The notes beneath the pieces are model-generated. The model did not search any database and had not been told where the DNA came from. It was given only the letters and a program-made list of their open reading frames with translations. A stretch of 64,000 nt of DNA from Mesorhizobium prunaredense (GTDB lineage Bacteria; Pseudomonadota; Alphaproteobacteria; Rhizobiales; Rhizobiaceae), in the NCBI RefSeq assembly GCF_900156895.1, contig NZ_FTPD01000007.1, positions 1-64,000 on the forward strand, in the 5' to 3' direction. Within the stretch, counting starts at the first letter, position 1, and the number at the start of each line of letters is the position of its first letter. Of the stretch, positions 37,216 through 47,071 are shown piece after piece. Position numbers and translations under genes: made by a program.

Positions 37216-38391
37216 ATGACGATCCATACGAAGCCCGGACTGCGCCCGGCAACTCCCAACTTTTCCTCAGGTCCCTGTGCAAAACGCCCCGGCTGGTCGG
37301 TCGAGGCGCTGACCAATGCCGCGCTCGGACGCTCGCACCGCGCCAAGATCGGCAAGACCAAGCTCGAACAGGCGATCGAGCTGACGCGGGAAATTCTCCA
37401 GGTTCCGGCAGATTATCGCATCGGCATCGTGCCGGCGTCGGACACCGGCGCGGTCGAGATGGCGCTGTGGTCGCTGCTCGGCGAACGCGGCGTCGACATG
37501 GTCGCCTGGGAGAGTTTCGGTTCCGGCTGGGTCACCGACGTGGTCAAGCAGCTGAAGCTCGCCGACGTCCGCAGGATCGAAGCCGGCTACGGCGCACTGC
37601 CGGATCTGACAAAGATCGACTTCGACCGCGACGTGGTCTTCACCTGGAACGGCACAACCTCAGGCGTGCGCGTGCCGAACGGCGATTTCATCCCGGCCGC
37701 CCGCAAGGGCCTGACCATCTGCGACGCCACGTCGGCGGCCTTTGCGCAAAGGCTCGATTTTGGCAAGCTCGACGTCGTCACCTTCTCCTGGCAGAAGGTA
37801 CTGGGCGGCGAAGGTGCGCATGGCATGCTGATCCTCAGCCCGCGCGCCGTCGAGCGGCTGGAAAGCTACAAGCCGGCCTGGCCGCTGCCGAAGATCTTTC
37901 GCCTCACCTCGGGCGGCAAGCTCATCGAAGGCATTTTTAAGGGCGAAACCATCAACACGCCGTCGATGCTGTGCGTCGAGGATTATCTCGACGCGCTGCG
38001 TTGGGCGAAGTCGATCGGCGGCCTCGACACATTGATTGCCCGCGCCGACGCCAATGCCGCCATTATCGACGGTTTCGTCGGTAAATCCGCATGGCTCGGC
38101 CATCTGGCCACCGACCCGGCGACGCGGTCGAACACGTCCGTCTGTCTTTCCTTCACCGACCCGGATGTCGCCGGGCTCGATGCCGACGGACAAGCGGCGT
38201 TCGCCAAGGGCATCGTCTCGACCCTCGACAAGGAAGGCGTCGCCTACGATATCGGCGCCTATCGCGATGCGCCGCCAGGCCTGCGCATCTGGTGCGGCGC
38301 GACCGTCGAGACTTCCGATCTCGAAGCGCTGCTGCCGTGGCTCGACTGGGCCTTTGCCGCGCAAAAGGCAGCGCTCAAGGCGGCCGCCTGA
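37216..38391 (+). CDS. serC: Phosphoserine aminotransferase SerC
   Basis: A protein of 391 residues. It transfers an amino group from glutamate to 3-phosphohydroxypyruvate in the serine pathway and can act in pyridoxal phosphate synthesis. The PLP lysine is K194 in [14 protein letters not shown], with D170 in [11 protein letters not shown] for the pyridine nitrogen. It is of the longer alphaproteobacterial subtype ([28 protein letters not shown] start), distinct from E. coli SerC. It is upstream of serA in one transcription unit with a repeat between, and its translation is probably controlled by the leader structure. Confidence 0.95.
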   Translation: MTIHTKPGLRPATPNFSSGPCAKRPGWSVEALTNAALGRSHRAKIGKTKLEQAIELTREILQVPADYRIGIVPASDTGAVEMALWSLLGERGVDMVAWESFGSGWVTDVVKQLKLADVRRIEAGYGALPDLTKIDFDRDVVFTWNGTTSGVRVPNGDFIPAARKGLTICDATSAAFAQRLDFGKLDVVTFSWQKVLGGEGAHGMLILSPRAVERLESYKPAWPLPKIFRLTSGGKLIEGIFKGETINTPSMLCVEDYLDALRWAKSIGGLDTLIARADANAAIIDGFVGKSAWLGHLATDPATRSNTSVCLSFTDPDVAGLDADGQAAFAKGIVSTLDKEGVAYDIGAYRDAPPGLRIWCGATVETSDLEALLPWLDWAFAAQKAALKAAA

Positions 38392-38392
38392 T

Positions 38393-38545
38393 CCCTCCCC
38401 CTCGAGGGGAGGGTGGCCCGAAGGGCCGGATGGGGTCGCCTCCACCCAGCTCAACGACCCACCATCCAGAAAGATTCGGCCGCGACCGGCCGCACCGACC
38501 CCACCCCGGCGCTTCGCGCCGACCCTCCCCTCAAGGGGGAGAGAC
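38393..38545. repeat. REPIN-like inverted repeat between serC and serA
   Basis: Two related REP-type units in opposite orientation. Left: CTCCCCCTCGAGGGGAGGGT, then a GGCCCGAAGGGCC hairpin and GGATGGGGTCG. Right: the complement with changes (GACCCCACCCCGGCGCTTCG, then GACCCTCCCCTCAAGGGGGA). About 60 bases separate them. It lies between the genes of an operon and could alter the serC/serA message ratio. Confidence 0.78.
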
Positions 38546-38568
38546 GCCAATCGCAAAGGACCAAGCCC

Positions 38569-40167
38569 ATGCCCCGCGTTCTCGTTTCAGACAAACTCTC
38601 CCCCACCGCCGTGCAGATCTTCAAAGACCGCGGCGTCGAGGTCGATTACTTGCCCGATCTCGGCAAGGACAAGGAAAAACTACTCGAAGTGATCGGCCAG
38701 TACGACGGCCTCGCCATCCGTTCGGCGACGAAAGTCACCGAAAAGCTGATCAACGCCGCCACTAGGCTCAAGGTGGTCGGCCGCGCCGGCATCGGCGTCG
38801 ACAATGTCGACATCCCGGCGGCGAGCCGCAAAGGCATCATCGTGATGAACACGCCGTTCGGCAATTCGATCACCACCGCCGAGCATGCCGTCGCCATGGT
38901 CTTCGCATTGGCCCGCCAGATACCGGAAGCCAATGCCTCGACCCATGCCGGCAAATGGGAAAAGAACCGCTTCATGGGCATCGAGATCACCAGCAAGACG
39001 CTGGGCATCATCGGCTGCGGCAACATCGGCTCGATCGTCGCCACGCGCGGCGTCGGCCTGAAGATGCACGTCATCGCCTTCGATCCGTTTCTGTCGGACA
39101 GCCGCGCCGAGGAACTCGGCGTCGAGAAGGTCGAGCTCGACGAGCTGTTCGCCCGCGCCGATTTCATCACCCTGCACACGCCCTTGACCGACAAGACGCG
39201 CAACATCATCGACGCTGGCGCGATCGCCAAAATGAAGACCGGCGTGCGCATCATCAACTGCGCGCGTGGTGGGCTGATCGTCGAGGCCGACCTGGTCGCG
39301 GCGCTGAAAAGCGGCAAGGTGGCAGGCGTCGGCATCGATGTGTTCGAGGTCGAACCGGCGGAGCAGAACGAACTGTTCGGCATGGAGAATGTTGTGGTGA
39401 CGCCGCATCTCGGCGCTTCGACCACCGAGGCGCAGGAGAATGTCGCCTTGCATGTCGCCGAGCAGATGTCCGACTACCTGATTAAGGGCGCCGTATCCAA
39501 CGCCATCAACATGCCGTCGATCACCGCCGAAGAGGCGCCGCGCCTGAAGCCTTTCGTCAAGCTGGCAGAAGTGCTCGGCGCCTTTGTCGGCCAGGTCACC
39601 GAGGATCCGATCAAGGAGGTCGAGATCCTGTTCGACGGCTCGACCGCGACGATGAACACGCGCGCGCTGATCAGCGCCACGCTTGCCGGGCTGATCCGGC
39701 CGCAGGTCTCCGACGTCAACATGGTCTCGGCGCCGATCATGGTTAAGGAGCGTGGCATCATCGTCGCTGAGGTCAAGCGCGACAAATCGGGCGTGTTCGA
39801 CGGCTATATCAAGCTGACGGTCAAGACCGAGCACAAGACGCGTTCGATCGCCGGCACCTGCTTCTCGGACGGTAAGCCGCGTTTCATCCAGATCAAGGGC
39901 ATCAACCTTGACGCCGAGGTCGGCCAGCATATGCTGTACACGACGAATGCCGACGCGCCCGGCATCATCGGCCTGCTCGGCACGGTCTGCGGCGAGAACG
40001 GCGTCAACATCGCCAACTTCCAGCTCGGCCGCAACCGGCCTGGCGGCGATGCCATTGCGCTGCTCTATCTCGATGCGCCGTTTCCGGAGAAGGTGCTGGA
40101 ACAGGTGCGGGCGCACAAGTCGATCGACTCCGCCAAGCGGCTGCATTTCGACGTCGGCGTCGCCTGA
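38569..40167 (+). CDS. serA: D-3-phosphoglycerate dehydrogenase SerA
   Basis: A protein of 532 residues. Substrate domain, NAD domain with LGIIGCGNIGS (GxGxxG at 149-154), catalytic RGG and PHLGAST motifs (Arg about 238, Glu about 268, His about 285), then the intervening ASB domain and a C-terminal ACT domain (about 458-530: ADAPGIIGLLGTVCGENGVNIANFQLGR). This is the long form of the enzyme, with serine feedback possible through the ACT domain. ATG 38569 (MPRVLVSDKLSP) is the family start. Downstream of serC; together they make phosphoserine from 3-phosphoglycerate. Confidence 0.96.
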   Translation: MPRVLVSDKLSPTAVQIFKDRGVEVDYLPDLGKDKEKLLEVIGQYDGLAIRSATKVTEKLINAATRLKVVGRAGIGVDNVDIPAASRKGIIVMNTPFGNSITTAEHAVAMVFALARQIPEANASTHAGKWEKNRFMGIEITSKTLGIIGCGNIGSIVATRGVGLKMHVIAFDPFLSDSRAEELGVEKVELDELFARADFITLHTPLTDKTRNIIDAGAIAKMKTGVRIINCARGGLIVEADLVAALKSGKVAGVGIDVFEVEPAEQNELFGMENVVVTPHLGASTTEAQENVALHVAEQMSDYLIKGAVSNAINMPSITAEEAPRLKPFVKLAEVLGAFVGQVTEDPIKEVEILFDGSTATMNTRALISATLAGLIRPQVSDVNMVSAPIMVKERGIIVAEVKRDKSGVFDGYIKLTVKTEHKTRSIAGTCFSDGKPRFIQIKGINLDAEVGQHMLYTTNADAPGIIGLLGTVCGENGVNIANFQLGRNRPGGDAIALLYLDAPFPEKVLEQVRAHKSIDSAKRLHFDVGVA

Positions 40168-40270
40168 ATCATGCGCGAGCGCCCCACGGGCTTTTAAGCC
40201 CACGGGCGTTTCGACAATGGCGTCGAAATATCGACAGAGTTCTTTCACGGCCCGTTACAGGATCGGGCTG

Positions 40271-41161
40271 TCAAATCGCCATTTTACGTCCGCTGTATTC
40301 GGCCAGGCTGATGCCGCCGAGCACCAGCACGAGGGCCACGCCCTGATAGAGCTGGAATGTCTCACCGACGATCAGCACCGACAGCAGCGTGCCGAAGATC
40401 GGCACCAGGTTGATGAACAGGCCGGCCCGGTTGGCGCCGATCAGTTCGTTGCCCCTGATATAAAGGATCTGCGAGACGACCGAAGCGCCGATCGCAGTGT
40501 AGAACGCTATCGCCCAGCCGCGCGCATCGGGGACGACGACCTTGCCTGCAGCCACCTCCCGCAGGAAAAAAGGCAGCGAGGTCACCAGTGCGGCAATCGA
40601 CAGCGCCAGCATCAGGCTTTGCCAGCGTATGGCCGGCTTCAGCCGTAACCCGACCGAGTAGAAGCTGTAGCAAAGCACCGCGATCAACATGATGGCGTCG
40701 CCGAAGTTGAGATCCAGCTTGAGAAGCTGGCGCAGATCGCCGTGGCTGGCGATCAGGGCGACGCCGATGATCGTCAGCACGACACCGGCGATCTGCACCC
40801 GGTTCACACGCAGGCGAAACAGCACGAAATTGGCGAGGATGATCACGATCGGTATCGCCGCCTGCTCGATCGAGACGTTGATCGCCGTCGTATAGTTGAG
40901 AGCCGTGTAGAAGATCGCGTTGAAAAAGGTGAAGCCGCAAGCGCCGAGCCCGCCAAGCAGCAACCAATGTCTGCGCACCACCGACCAGTCCTCGCGCAGC
41001 GTTCGCCAGCCGATCGGCAGCATGATTAGAACGGCCAGAACCCTGCGCAGGAAGACCAGCGTCATCGGCGAAATATGGTCGATTGCCAGCTTGCCGGCCA
41101 GGACGTTGCCGCCCCACAGCAAGGTGGTGAACAGCAGGAACAGATAGGCGGTTCGATGCAT
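40271..41161 (-). CDS. DMT-superfamily (EamA) transporter
   Basis: A protein of 296 residues with ten predicted membrane helices in two EamA repeats (first: LFLLFTTLLWGGNVLAGKLAIDHISPMTLVFLRR; second starts about 150 with MLIAVLCYSFYSVGLRLKPAIRW). It is likely an inner-membrane exporter of small molecules. It is convergent with serA and 104 bases from it. It differs from the EamA protein at 8894. The substrate is unknown. Confidence 0.88.
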   Translation of the reverse strand: MHRTAYLFLLFTTLLWGGNVLAGKLAIDHISPMTLVFLRRVLAVLIMLPIGWRTLREDWSVVRRHWLLLGGLGACGFTFFNAIFYTALNYTTAINVSIEQAAIPIVIILANFVLFRLRVNRVQIAGVVLTIIGVALIASHGDLRQLLKLDLNFGDAIMLIAVLCYSFYSVGLRLKPAIRWQSLMLALSIAALVTSLPFFLREVAAGKVVVPDARGWAIAFYTAIGASVVSQILYIRGNELIGANRAGLFINLVPIFGTLLSVLIVGETFQLYQGVALVLVLGGISLAEYSGRKMAI

Positions 41162-41200
41162 CGCGAAATTCCAGCCGGGGTGGGCAGGGTCATTGCCGAC

Positions 41201-41306
41201 CTAAAGCGCGTCGCATCTGAACGGAGCATATGCTACGCGCTTTAGGTTCTTGTTTTTATGCAGGTCGTTATCGCAAAAGCGCTGCGCACTTTTGCGCGAC
41301 ATGCAT
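41201..41306. repeat. Two short repeat elements before purA
   Basis: CCTAAAGCGCGTCG...CTACGCGCTTTAGG (41201-41247) is a hairpin related to that at 22155. It is followed by a family B unit, ATGCAGGTCG...GCGCGACATGCAT (41258-41306). Confidence 0.68.
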
Positions 41307-41413
41307 TATTGTGGCGGTTCGCCCAAGTAAATGATGTCAAAGGCGAAAATTGTTGTGCCTGAGGGCGCTTTCGGCGGCAAAGAATGGTCGCGCTCGCCGG
41401 GTGTTGACGTTAT

Positions 41414-41520
41414 AGAGCGACGTACGTCCACTTGGACGCACAAAAGTACGCGTCTCAAGGCTTTGAACGTTCGCGTCGTGCTTTCCGAAAATCGATTCCG
41501 ATTTTCTGGCCGATGCGATA
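41414..41520 (+). repeat. Dispersed repeat family A, copy 3 (subtype 2)
   Basis: ACGTACGTCCA...TTGGACGCAC, then GCTTTGAACG and hairpin CGAAAATCG-ATTC-CGATTTTC, closing CGATGCG. It ends 60 bases before purA. Confidence 0.85.
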
Positions 41521-41580
41521 GAAGCCTGTCGTTTCGAACCATTCAAGCCGCTCGGAGCGGCGCCTCAAGGGAAAAGAAAC

Positions 41581-42879
41581 ATGGCCAATGTGGTGGTCGT
41601 CGGCTCGCAATGGGGCGACGAGGGCAAAGGTAAGATCGTTGACTGGCTGTCGGAACGCGCCGACGTCGTCGTGCGCTTCCAGGGCGGCCACAATGCCGGC
41701 CATACGCTGGTCGTCGACGGCAAGGTCTACAAGCTGTCGCTGTTGCCGTCCGGCGTGGTGCGGCAAGGCAAGCTGTCCATCATCGGCAATGGCGTCGTCT
41801 TCGATCCGCATGCCTTCGTCGCGGAAGTGGCGAAATTGAAGGCGCAAGGCGTCGAGGTCACGCCGGAGCGCCTGAAAATAGCCGAAAACACCGCGCTTAT
41901 CCTGTCCTTGCACCGGGAGCTGGACGGATTCCGCGAAGACGCCGCCTCCAATTCCGGAACGAAAATCGGCACGACCCGTCGCGGCATCGGCCCCGCTTAT
42001 GAGGATAAGGTGGGCCGGCGCGCAGTCAGGGTGATGGATTTGGCGGATTTGGAAACGCTGCCCTTGAAGGTCGACAGGCTGCTGACGCATCACAATGCGC
42101 TGCGCCGCGGGCTCGGCCACGCCGAAGTCACGCATGACGCGATCATGAGTGAGCTGATTTCGGTCGCCGACGAGATCCTGCCCTATATCGACCGCGTCTG
42201 GAAGATCCTCGACGACAAGCGCCGAGCCGGCGAACGCATCCTGTTCGAGGGCGCGCAGGGCACGCTGCTCGACATCGATCACGGCACCTATCCGTTCGTC
42301 ACCTCGTCCAACACGGTGGCCGGTCAAGCGGCCGCTGGATCCGGCGTTGGCCCGGGTGCCATCGGTTATGTGCTCGGCATCACCAAGGCCTATACGACGC
42401 GTGTCGGCGAAGGTCCGTTCCCGACCGAACAGAAGAACGAGATCGGCGAGTTCCTGGGCACGCGGGGCCACGAGTTCGGCGTCGTCACCGGCCGCAAGCG
42501 CCGCTGCGGCTGGTTCGATGCCGTGCTGGTTCGCCAAGCCGTTGCCGTAAACGGCATCAAGGGCATCGCCCTGACCAAGCTCGACGTGCTCGACGGGCTG
42601 GACGAGATCAAGGTCTGCACCGGCTATCGCCTTGATGGCGAGGCGATCGACTATCTGCCGGCCAGCCAGGGTGCGCAGGCGCGCGTCGAACCGGTCTACG
42701 AGACGCTGGAGGGCTGGAAAGGCACCAGCGCCGGCGCCAGAAGCTGGAACGATCTGCCAGCCCAGGCAGTCAAATATGTCCGCCACATCGAGGAACTGAT
42801 CGGCGCGCCGGTCGCACTCCTTTCCACCAGCCCTGAACGGGACGACACAATACTTGTGACCGATCCGTTTCAAGACTAG
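41581..42879 (+). CDS. purA: Adenylosuccinate synthetase PurA
   Basis: A protein of 432 residues. PurA joins IMP and aspartate using GTP, the first committed step to AMP. Motifs: the P-loop [16 protein letters not shown] at 8-23, the phosphate-binding HNAGHT near 40, the catalytic [14 protein letters not shown] near 130 and the GTP-specificity region [15 protein letters not shown] near 335. Length is normal. Two repeat elements and a 100-base spacer form its upstream region, with the ribosome site AAGGGAAAAGAA before ATG 41581. Confidence 0.96.
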   Translation: MANVVVVGSQWGDEGKGKIVDWLSERADVVVRFQGGHNAGHTLVVDGKVYKLSLLPSGVVRQGKLSIIGNGVVFDPHAFVAEVAKLKAQGVEVTPERLKIAENTALILSLHRELDGFREDAASNSGTKIGTTRRGIGPAYEDKVGRRAVRVMDLADLETLPLKVDRLLTHHNALRRGLGHAEVTHDAIMSELISVADEILPYIDRVWKILDDKRRAGERILFEGAQGTLLDIDHGTYPFVTSSNTVAGQAAAGSGVGPGAIGYVLGITKAYTTRVGEGPFPTEQKNEIGEFLGTRGHEFGVVTGRKRRCGWFDAVLVRQAVAVNGIKGIALTKLDVLDGLDEIKVCTGYRLDGEAIDYLPASQGAQARVEPVYETLEGWKGTSAGARSWNDLPAQAVKYVRHIEELIGAPVALLSTSPERDDTILVTDPFQD

Positions 42880-42953
42880 ATTCCAAGCTGTTCCGGGCAT
42901 CGCGGCCGATTTGCGGGGGCCGGCCCAGAAACGAAATGCAGGTCGACTGAAGC

Positions 42954-44606
42954 ATGGCAGATTTTGTTGGTGCTCTGAAAAAGACGCTCGACGGCCTTGG
43001 CAATCCGACGCCGGAGATACGCGCCAGGGTCTATGACAAGGCCCGTTCGACAATTGCGGACAAGCTTGCGAAGAACACACCGCCGCTGGCGCCGTCGGTC
43101 GTTGCCCAGCATAAGCGCACTCTGGAGGATGCCATCGCCAGCGTCGAGCGGGGCTACGCCAAGCCTGCGCCGGCATCCGATCCGCTGTCGGAGCTGGAGG
43201 ACATCTTCTCCTCCATCGACCGCAACAAGAACCAACCCAGCCATGTCCGACAGCCGGCAAAGACCGAGCCGGCATGGCAACCAGCACAGACCGAGCCGGC
43301 ATGGCAGCCGGCACCTGCCGCCCAAGCCGCGCCGAATTGGCAAAAACCGCCATCCGCTGCTTCTCCAGAGGGCACCGATGCGGAGCCTTCGGACGCGGAT
43401 CTTCCAGCGGCGTACGAGAAGAGCGATAGCTTTAGAGACGATGTATTCCCCAACGAGGAGGAGCCGGCGCCGGACACTTTTCAGCGTCAGCGTCCTGCCG
43501 AGCGCAGGCGCAGTTATGGCGGGCTGATCGCCGCTGTCGTCGCCTTGCTCGTCATCGCCGGCGGCGGCTACGGCATCTGGCTGAACAAGGACGCGTTCAG
43601 CAACATGCTGGGTCTCAACAGCACGACGGTCGCAACCGTAGAGCCGCTGGTGAAGCCGAGCCCGGTCGAGCGGCCGGCTACCGATGCCGCGGCAAGGCCC
43701 CCGGCCGCAGCGGCTCCAGCGGATGCCGAAGGCACAAAGTTCACCCAGCGGCTGACACCTGAGGGCGGTGAGGTCGATCCCGGCCCCGCTTCAGGACAAA
43801 GCGGCATCGGAGAGGGCGAATCCGTCGCAGCACTGACCACACCGCCGCCGGCCGCACCTGCGCCTGCAGCGCCTGCCGGCACGCCAGCCACGAATGTGCC
43901 CGCACCGGGTGCGGCCCCCGCAACACCGCCTGCCGACGGCGCTACGCCGGCGCCGGCGGCGCCGACCGATAGCGCAGCCGCCCCGGCAGCGCCGCCGGCC
44001 CCGGGTGCCGCGCCGGCCGCGCCGACAGCCACGCCTGCGGAAACCGCGCTGGCGGTCGGCCAGAAGGCGATCTTCTACGAGGAGCGCACCAGCACCGCTC
44101 AAGGCTCGGCCGAGTCCGGCAGCATCGTCTGGTCGCTGGTGCAGGAATCGCCCGGCGGCAATCTGCCGCCCGAGCCGGCAATCCGCGCCGAGGCGAGCAT
44201 TCCGGGTAAGGACGTGCAGTTGCGCATGACCATCCGCCGCAACACCGACCAGACGCTGCCGGCCAGCCACATCATCGAGATGATCTTCCTGACGCCCGAT
44301 GGTTTCGACGGCGGCGGTGTCGACAACATCCTGCGCGTCGCCATGAAGGGCTCTGAACAGGATGCCGGCAGTCCGCTGATCGGCATCCCGGCCAAGATCG
44401 CCGATGGCTTCTTCCTGGTCGCTCTCAACGACACAAAGGCGGACGAAGACGCCAACCTGACCCTGCTCCGGGGCCAGAAATGGATCGACGTGCCGGTCGT
44501 TTACAAGACCGGACGGCGGGCGCTGCTGACCATGGAAAAGGGCATTCCCGGCGAGAAGGTGTTCGATGAGGCGCTGAAGGCCTGGCAAACAAAAGAGGCG
44601 GGCTGA
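42954..44606 (+). CDS. Single-span membrane protein with long Pro/Ala-rich spacer
   Basis: A protein of 550 residues. The cytoplasmic N-terminus (1-180) starts with a helical region (MADFVGALKKTLDGLGNPTPEIRARVYDKARSTIADKL) and contains a short WQPA repeat (TEPAWQPAQTEPAWQPAP). A single membrane helix is at about 184-205 (YGGLIAAVVALLVIAGGGYGIWL). A periplasmic Ala/Pro-rich spacer (about 225-365) then leads to a C-terminal beta-type domain (VGQKAIFYEERTSTAQGSAESG... onwards). Similar genes follow purA in other Hyphomicrobiales, as far as I recall, without assigned function. Polyproline and Ala/Pro runs would slow ribosomes. Confidence 0.87.
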   Translation: MADFVGALKKTLDGLGNPTPEIRARVYDKARSTIADKLAKNTPPLAPSVVAQHKRTLEDAIASVERGYAKPAPASDPLSELEDIFSSIDRNKNQPSHVRQPAKTEPAWQPAQTEPAWQPAPAAQAAPNWQKPPSAASPEGTDAEPSDADLPAAYEKSDSFRDDVFPNEEEPAPDTFQRQRPAERRRSYGGLIAAVVALLVIAGGGYGIWLNKDAFSNMLGLNSTTVATVEPLVKPSPVERPATDAAARPPAAAAPADAEGTKFTQRLTPEGGEVDPGPASGQSGIGEGESVAALTTPPPAAPAPAAPAGTPATNVPAPGAAPATPPADGATPAPAAPTDSAAAPAAPPAPGAAPAAPTATPAETALAVGQKAIFYEERTSTAQGSAESGSIVWSLVQESPGGNLPPEPAIRAEASIPGKDVQLRMTIRRNTDQTLPASHIIEMIFLTPDGFDGGGVDNILRVAMKGSEQDAGSPLIGIPAKIADGFFLVALNDTKADEDANLTLLRGQKWIDVPVVYKTGRRALLTMEKGIPGEKVFDEALKAWQTKEAG

Positions 44607-44631
44607 GGCCGGCTCACCAGCCTCCTTCGGC

Positions 44632-44931
44632 TCAGAAGCCCTGGAACAGCATGTCGAGCGCGGCCACGATGTCGTCGTGATGCCTGGAAAGATTTCCTTC
44701 GGCAGGAGGCAATTCTGAAGCCATCAAGGCTGACATGAATTGAGTGACCATGACATGGTCACTGCCGTTGATCGTCAACGTGGGGTTTAGCCGGCGACCC
44801 GGCACCGGGGCCACGTTGGGCGGCATCAACGGGATGACAACCCTTGTGTTTAGACCTTCAAGAAGATCAGCCTGAACGTCGAGAAGATAGCCGTCGCCTT
44901 CTGTTCTCCGGTAGAAATCATAGCGCGCCAT
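44632..44931 (-). CDS. ccdB: CcdB-family toxin
   Basis: A protein of 99 residues beginning MARYDFYRR, with the CcdB core GDGYLLDVQADLLEGLNTRVVIPLMPPNVAP and VMVTQFMSALMASELP. CcdB poisons DNA gyrase. The usual C-terminal Trp-Gly-Ile is absent; the protein ends AALDMLFQGF, so gyrase poisoning is less certain. ATG 44931 overlaps the ccdA stop (TGATG), so the two are co-translated. Minus strand, convergent with the gene at 42954. Confidence 0.85.
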   Translation of the reverse strand: MARYDFYRRTEGDGYLLDVQADLLEGLNTRVVIPLMPPNVAPVPGRRLNPTLTINGSDHVMVTQFMSALMASELPPAEGNLSRHHDDIVAALDMLFQGF

Positions 44932-45173
44932 CAAAACGGCCGGTACTTGGCCAGTGGCGGTCCGTTGCGCCTGACATAGTCGTTAGAACTCTCGATCGCC
45001 TCCCTGTTTTCCTCCTGCCACCGGCGCGTTTTTTCGGCTGAAATCGCCTTGGCAATACCCTCCTCGGCGGCCCGAGATATGTTGATACCGAGTGCCTTGG
45101 CGTCCTCGAGCAATCTGGAGTCAATCGAGGTATTGACCGATTTTCGTTGGGCTTTTGGAGTCGATTGAAGCAT
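44931..45173 (-). CDS. ccdA: CcdA-family antitoxin
   Basis: A protein of 80 residues from ATG 45173, preceded by GGGAG. It has an N-terminal ribbon-helix-helix (AQRKSVNTSIDSRLLEDAKALGINISRAAEEGIAKAI) for DNA binding and a C-terminal unfolded tail (RRWQEENREAIESSNDYVRRNGPPLAKYRPF) for toxin neutralisation, as in F-plasmid CcdA. It precedes and overlaps ccdB. The tail end is the CcdA signature. The pair is chromosomal here, located between a conserved membrane protein and an ABC-F gene. Confidence 0.9.
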   Translation of the reverse strand: MLQSTPKAQRKSVNTSIDSRLLEDAKALGINISRAAEEGIAKAISAEKTRRWQEENREAIESSNDYVRRNGPPLAKYRPF

Positions 45174-45242
45174 GGAGCAACTCCCATTCATACGCATAAA
45201 ATAGGTGCATAGGATACGCGCATAAAAGCACGCATGCAATCC

Positions 45243-47063
45243 CTACCCCTCCATCTCCTCGCGCAACATTTCAAGTTCCAGCCATTCCTCCTCGAGCGCT
45301 GCCAGCGTGGCGCGCTCCTTGTCGAGGGCGGCGATGGTCTTCTGGAATGAGGCCGGGTCGCGCTCGTAATAGGCCGGGTCGGCGATGTTGTCCTCCAGCC
45401 GTGATATCGAGGCGGTCACCGCCTCGATCTTCTTGGGCAGCGATTCCAGCGCGAATTTTTGCTTGAACGACAGTTTTTTCGCCGAGCCCTTCGGCGCAGC
45501 AGCTTCGGTCCTGCCTGCCGCCGCCACTTCGCTGGTCTCGGACTTCGGCCGCGCCTTGCGGTCGTCCAGCCTGGTGCGGCCACGCTGCGCCAGCATGTCG
45601 GAATAGCCGCCGGCATATTCGATCCAGCGGCCGCCGCCGTCCGGCGCGATCAGGCTGGTCACTGTGCGGTCGAGGAAATCGCGGTCGTGGCTGACGAGGA
45701 TGACGGTGCCGGCAAAACCGGCGACCAGTTCCTGCAGCAGTTCCAGCGTCTCCATGTCGAGATCGTTGGTCGGCTCGTCGAGCACCAAAAGATTTGCCGG
45801 ACGCGCCAGCACACGGGCGAGCAGCAGCCGCGCCCGCTCACCGCCCGAAAGCTCGCGCACCGGCGTGAGCGCCTGTTCCGGCTTGAACAGGAAGTCCTTC
45901 ATGTAGGAGACGACGTGGCGCTGCTCGCCGTTGATGACAAGGTTCTCGCCGCGGCCGTCGGTGAGATACTGCGCCAGCGTCTCTTGCGGGTCGACCGCCT
46001 CGCGTTTCTGGTCGAGCGTGGCGATCTCCAGATTGGTGCCGAGTCGCACCGTGCCTGAGTCCGGCTTCAATTCGCCGGTCAGCATCTTCAGCAGCGTCGT
46101 CTTGCCGGCGCCGTTCGGGCCGACCAGGCCGACGCGGTCACCGCGCTGGATGCGGGTTGAGAAACCCCTGACCACAGTGAGGTCGCCAAAGCTCTTCTCG
46201 ATGTTCTTGGCCTCGATCACCAGCTTGCCGGATTCGGCGGCGTCGCTGGCCACCATGGTCGCCGCACCCTCGGCGCCGCGATGGCCGCGAAAGCGCTGGC
46301 GCATGGTCTGCAATTCGCCGAGCCGGCGCATGTTGCGCTTGCGCCTTGCCGTCACGCCATAGCGCAACCAGTGCTCCTCGCGCACGATCTGGCGGCCAAG
46401 CTTGTGCTGCTCGCGCTCTTCTTCTTCCAGCACGGTGTCGCGCCATTCCTCGAAATGGCCAAAGCCCTTGTCCAACCTGCGGGTCTGGCCGCGATCGAGC
46501 CACACGGTGGCACGCGACACGCGCTCGAGGAAGCGGCGGTCGTGCGAGATGACGATCAGCGCCGAAGAGGTGCGGGCAAGCTCCTCCTCCAGCCATTCGA
46601 TGACCGACAGGTCGAGATGGTTGGTCGGCTCATCGAGGAGGAGGATGTCGGGCTCCGGCGCCATGACGCGGGCAAGGGCAGCACGGCGGGCTTCGCCGCC
46701 GGAGAGATCGTTCGGCCGCTCCTCGCCGGACAGGCCGAGATGCTCCATCAGATAGGTGGCGCGATAGGGATCGTCGGCGGGTCCGAGCCCCGCCTCGACA
46801 TAGGCGCGGACGCTGGCAAAACCATCCATGTCGGGCATTTGCGGCAGGTAGCGCACTGTTGCCGAAGGCTGGCGGAACACCTCGCCATCCTGCGGCTCGA
46901 TCAATCCCGCAGCGATCTTCAGCAACGTCGACTTGCCAGAGCCGTTGCGGCCGACCAGAGCGATCTTGTCGCCCGCTGACGCCGTCAGTTCCGCCCCGTC
47001 GAGCAGCGGCGTGCCACCGAAGGTCAGTTTTATCCCGTCGAGATTGAGAAGCGGCGGCGCCAT
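45243..47063 (-). CDS. ABC-F family ATPase, Uup-like
   Basis: A protein of 606 residues with two ABC domains and no membrane part. Walker A sites are GRNGSGKST (38-46) and GPNGAGKTT (around 318-326); signatures are LSGGEARRAALARVM and LSGGERARLLLARVL; Walker B motifs are LLLDEPTNHLDL and LVLDEPTNDLDM. The C-terminal coiled-coil extension (about 535-606, KFALESLPKKIEAVTASISRLEDNI...) fits the Uup group. ABC-F proteins act on the ribosome; Uup also affects precise excision of transposons. The gene is followed closely by thiamine pyrophosphokinase upstream on the same strand (eight-base gap). Confidence 0.92.
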   Translation of the reverse strand: MAPPLLNLDGIKLTFGGTPLLDGAELTASAGDKIALVGRNGSGKSTLLKIAAGLIEPQDGEVFRQPSATVRYLPQMPDMDGFASVRAYVEAGLGPADDPYRATYLMEHLGLSGEERPNDLSGGEARRAALARVMAPEPDILLLDEPTNHLDLSVIEWLEEELARTSSALIVISHDRRFLERVSRATVWLDRGQTRRLDKGFGHFEEWRDTVLEEEEREQHKLGRQIVREEHWLRYGVTARRKRNMRRLGELQTMRQRFRGHRGAEGAATMVASDAAESGKLVIEAKNIEKSFGDLTVVRGFSTRIQRGDRVGLVGPNGAGKTTLLKMLTGELKPDSGTVRLGTNLEIATLDQKREAVDPQETLAQYLTDGRGENLVINGEQRHVVSYMKDFLFKPEQALTPVRELSGGERARLLLARVLARPANLLVLDEPTNDLDMETLELLQELVAGFAGTVILVSHDRDFLDRTVTSLIAPDGGGRWIEYAGGYSDMLAQRGRTRLDDRKARPKSETSEVAAAGRTEAAAPKGSAKKLSFKQKFALESLPKKIEAVTASISRLEDNIADPAYYERDPASFQKTIAALDKERATLAALEEEWLELEMLREEMEG

Positions 47064-47071
47064 GTCAGCTT

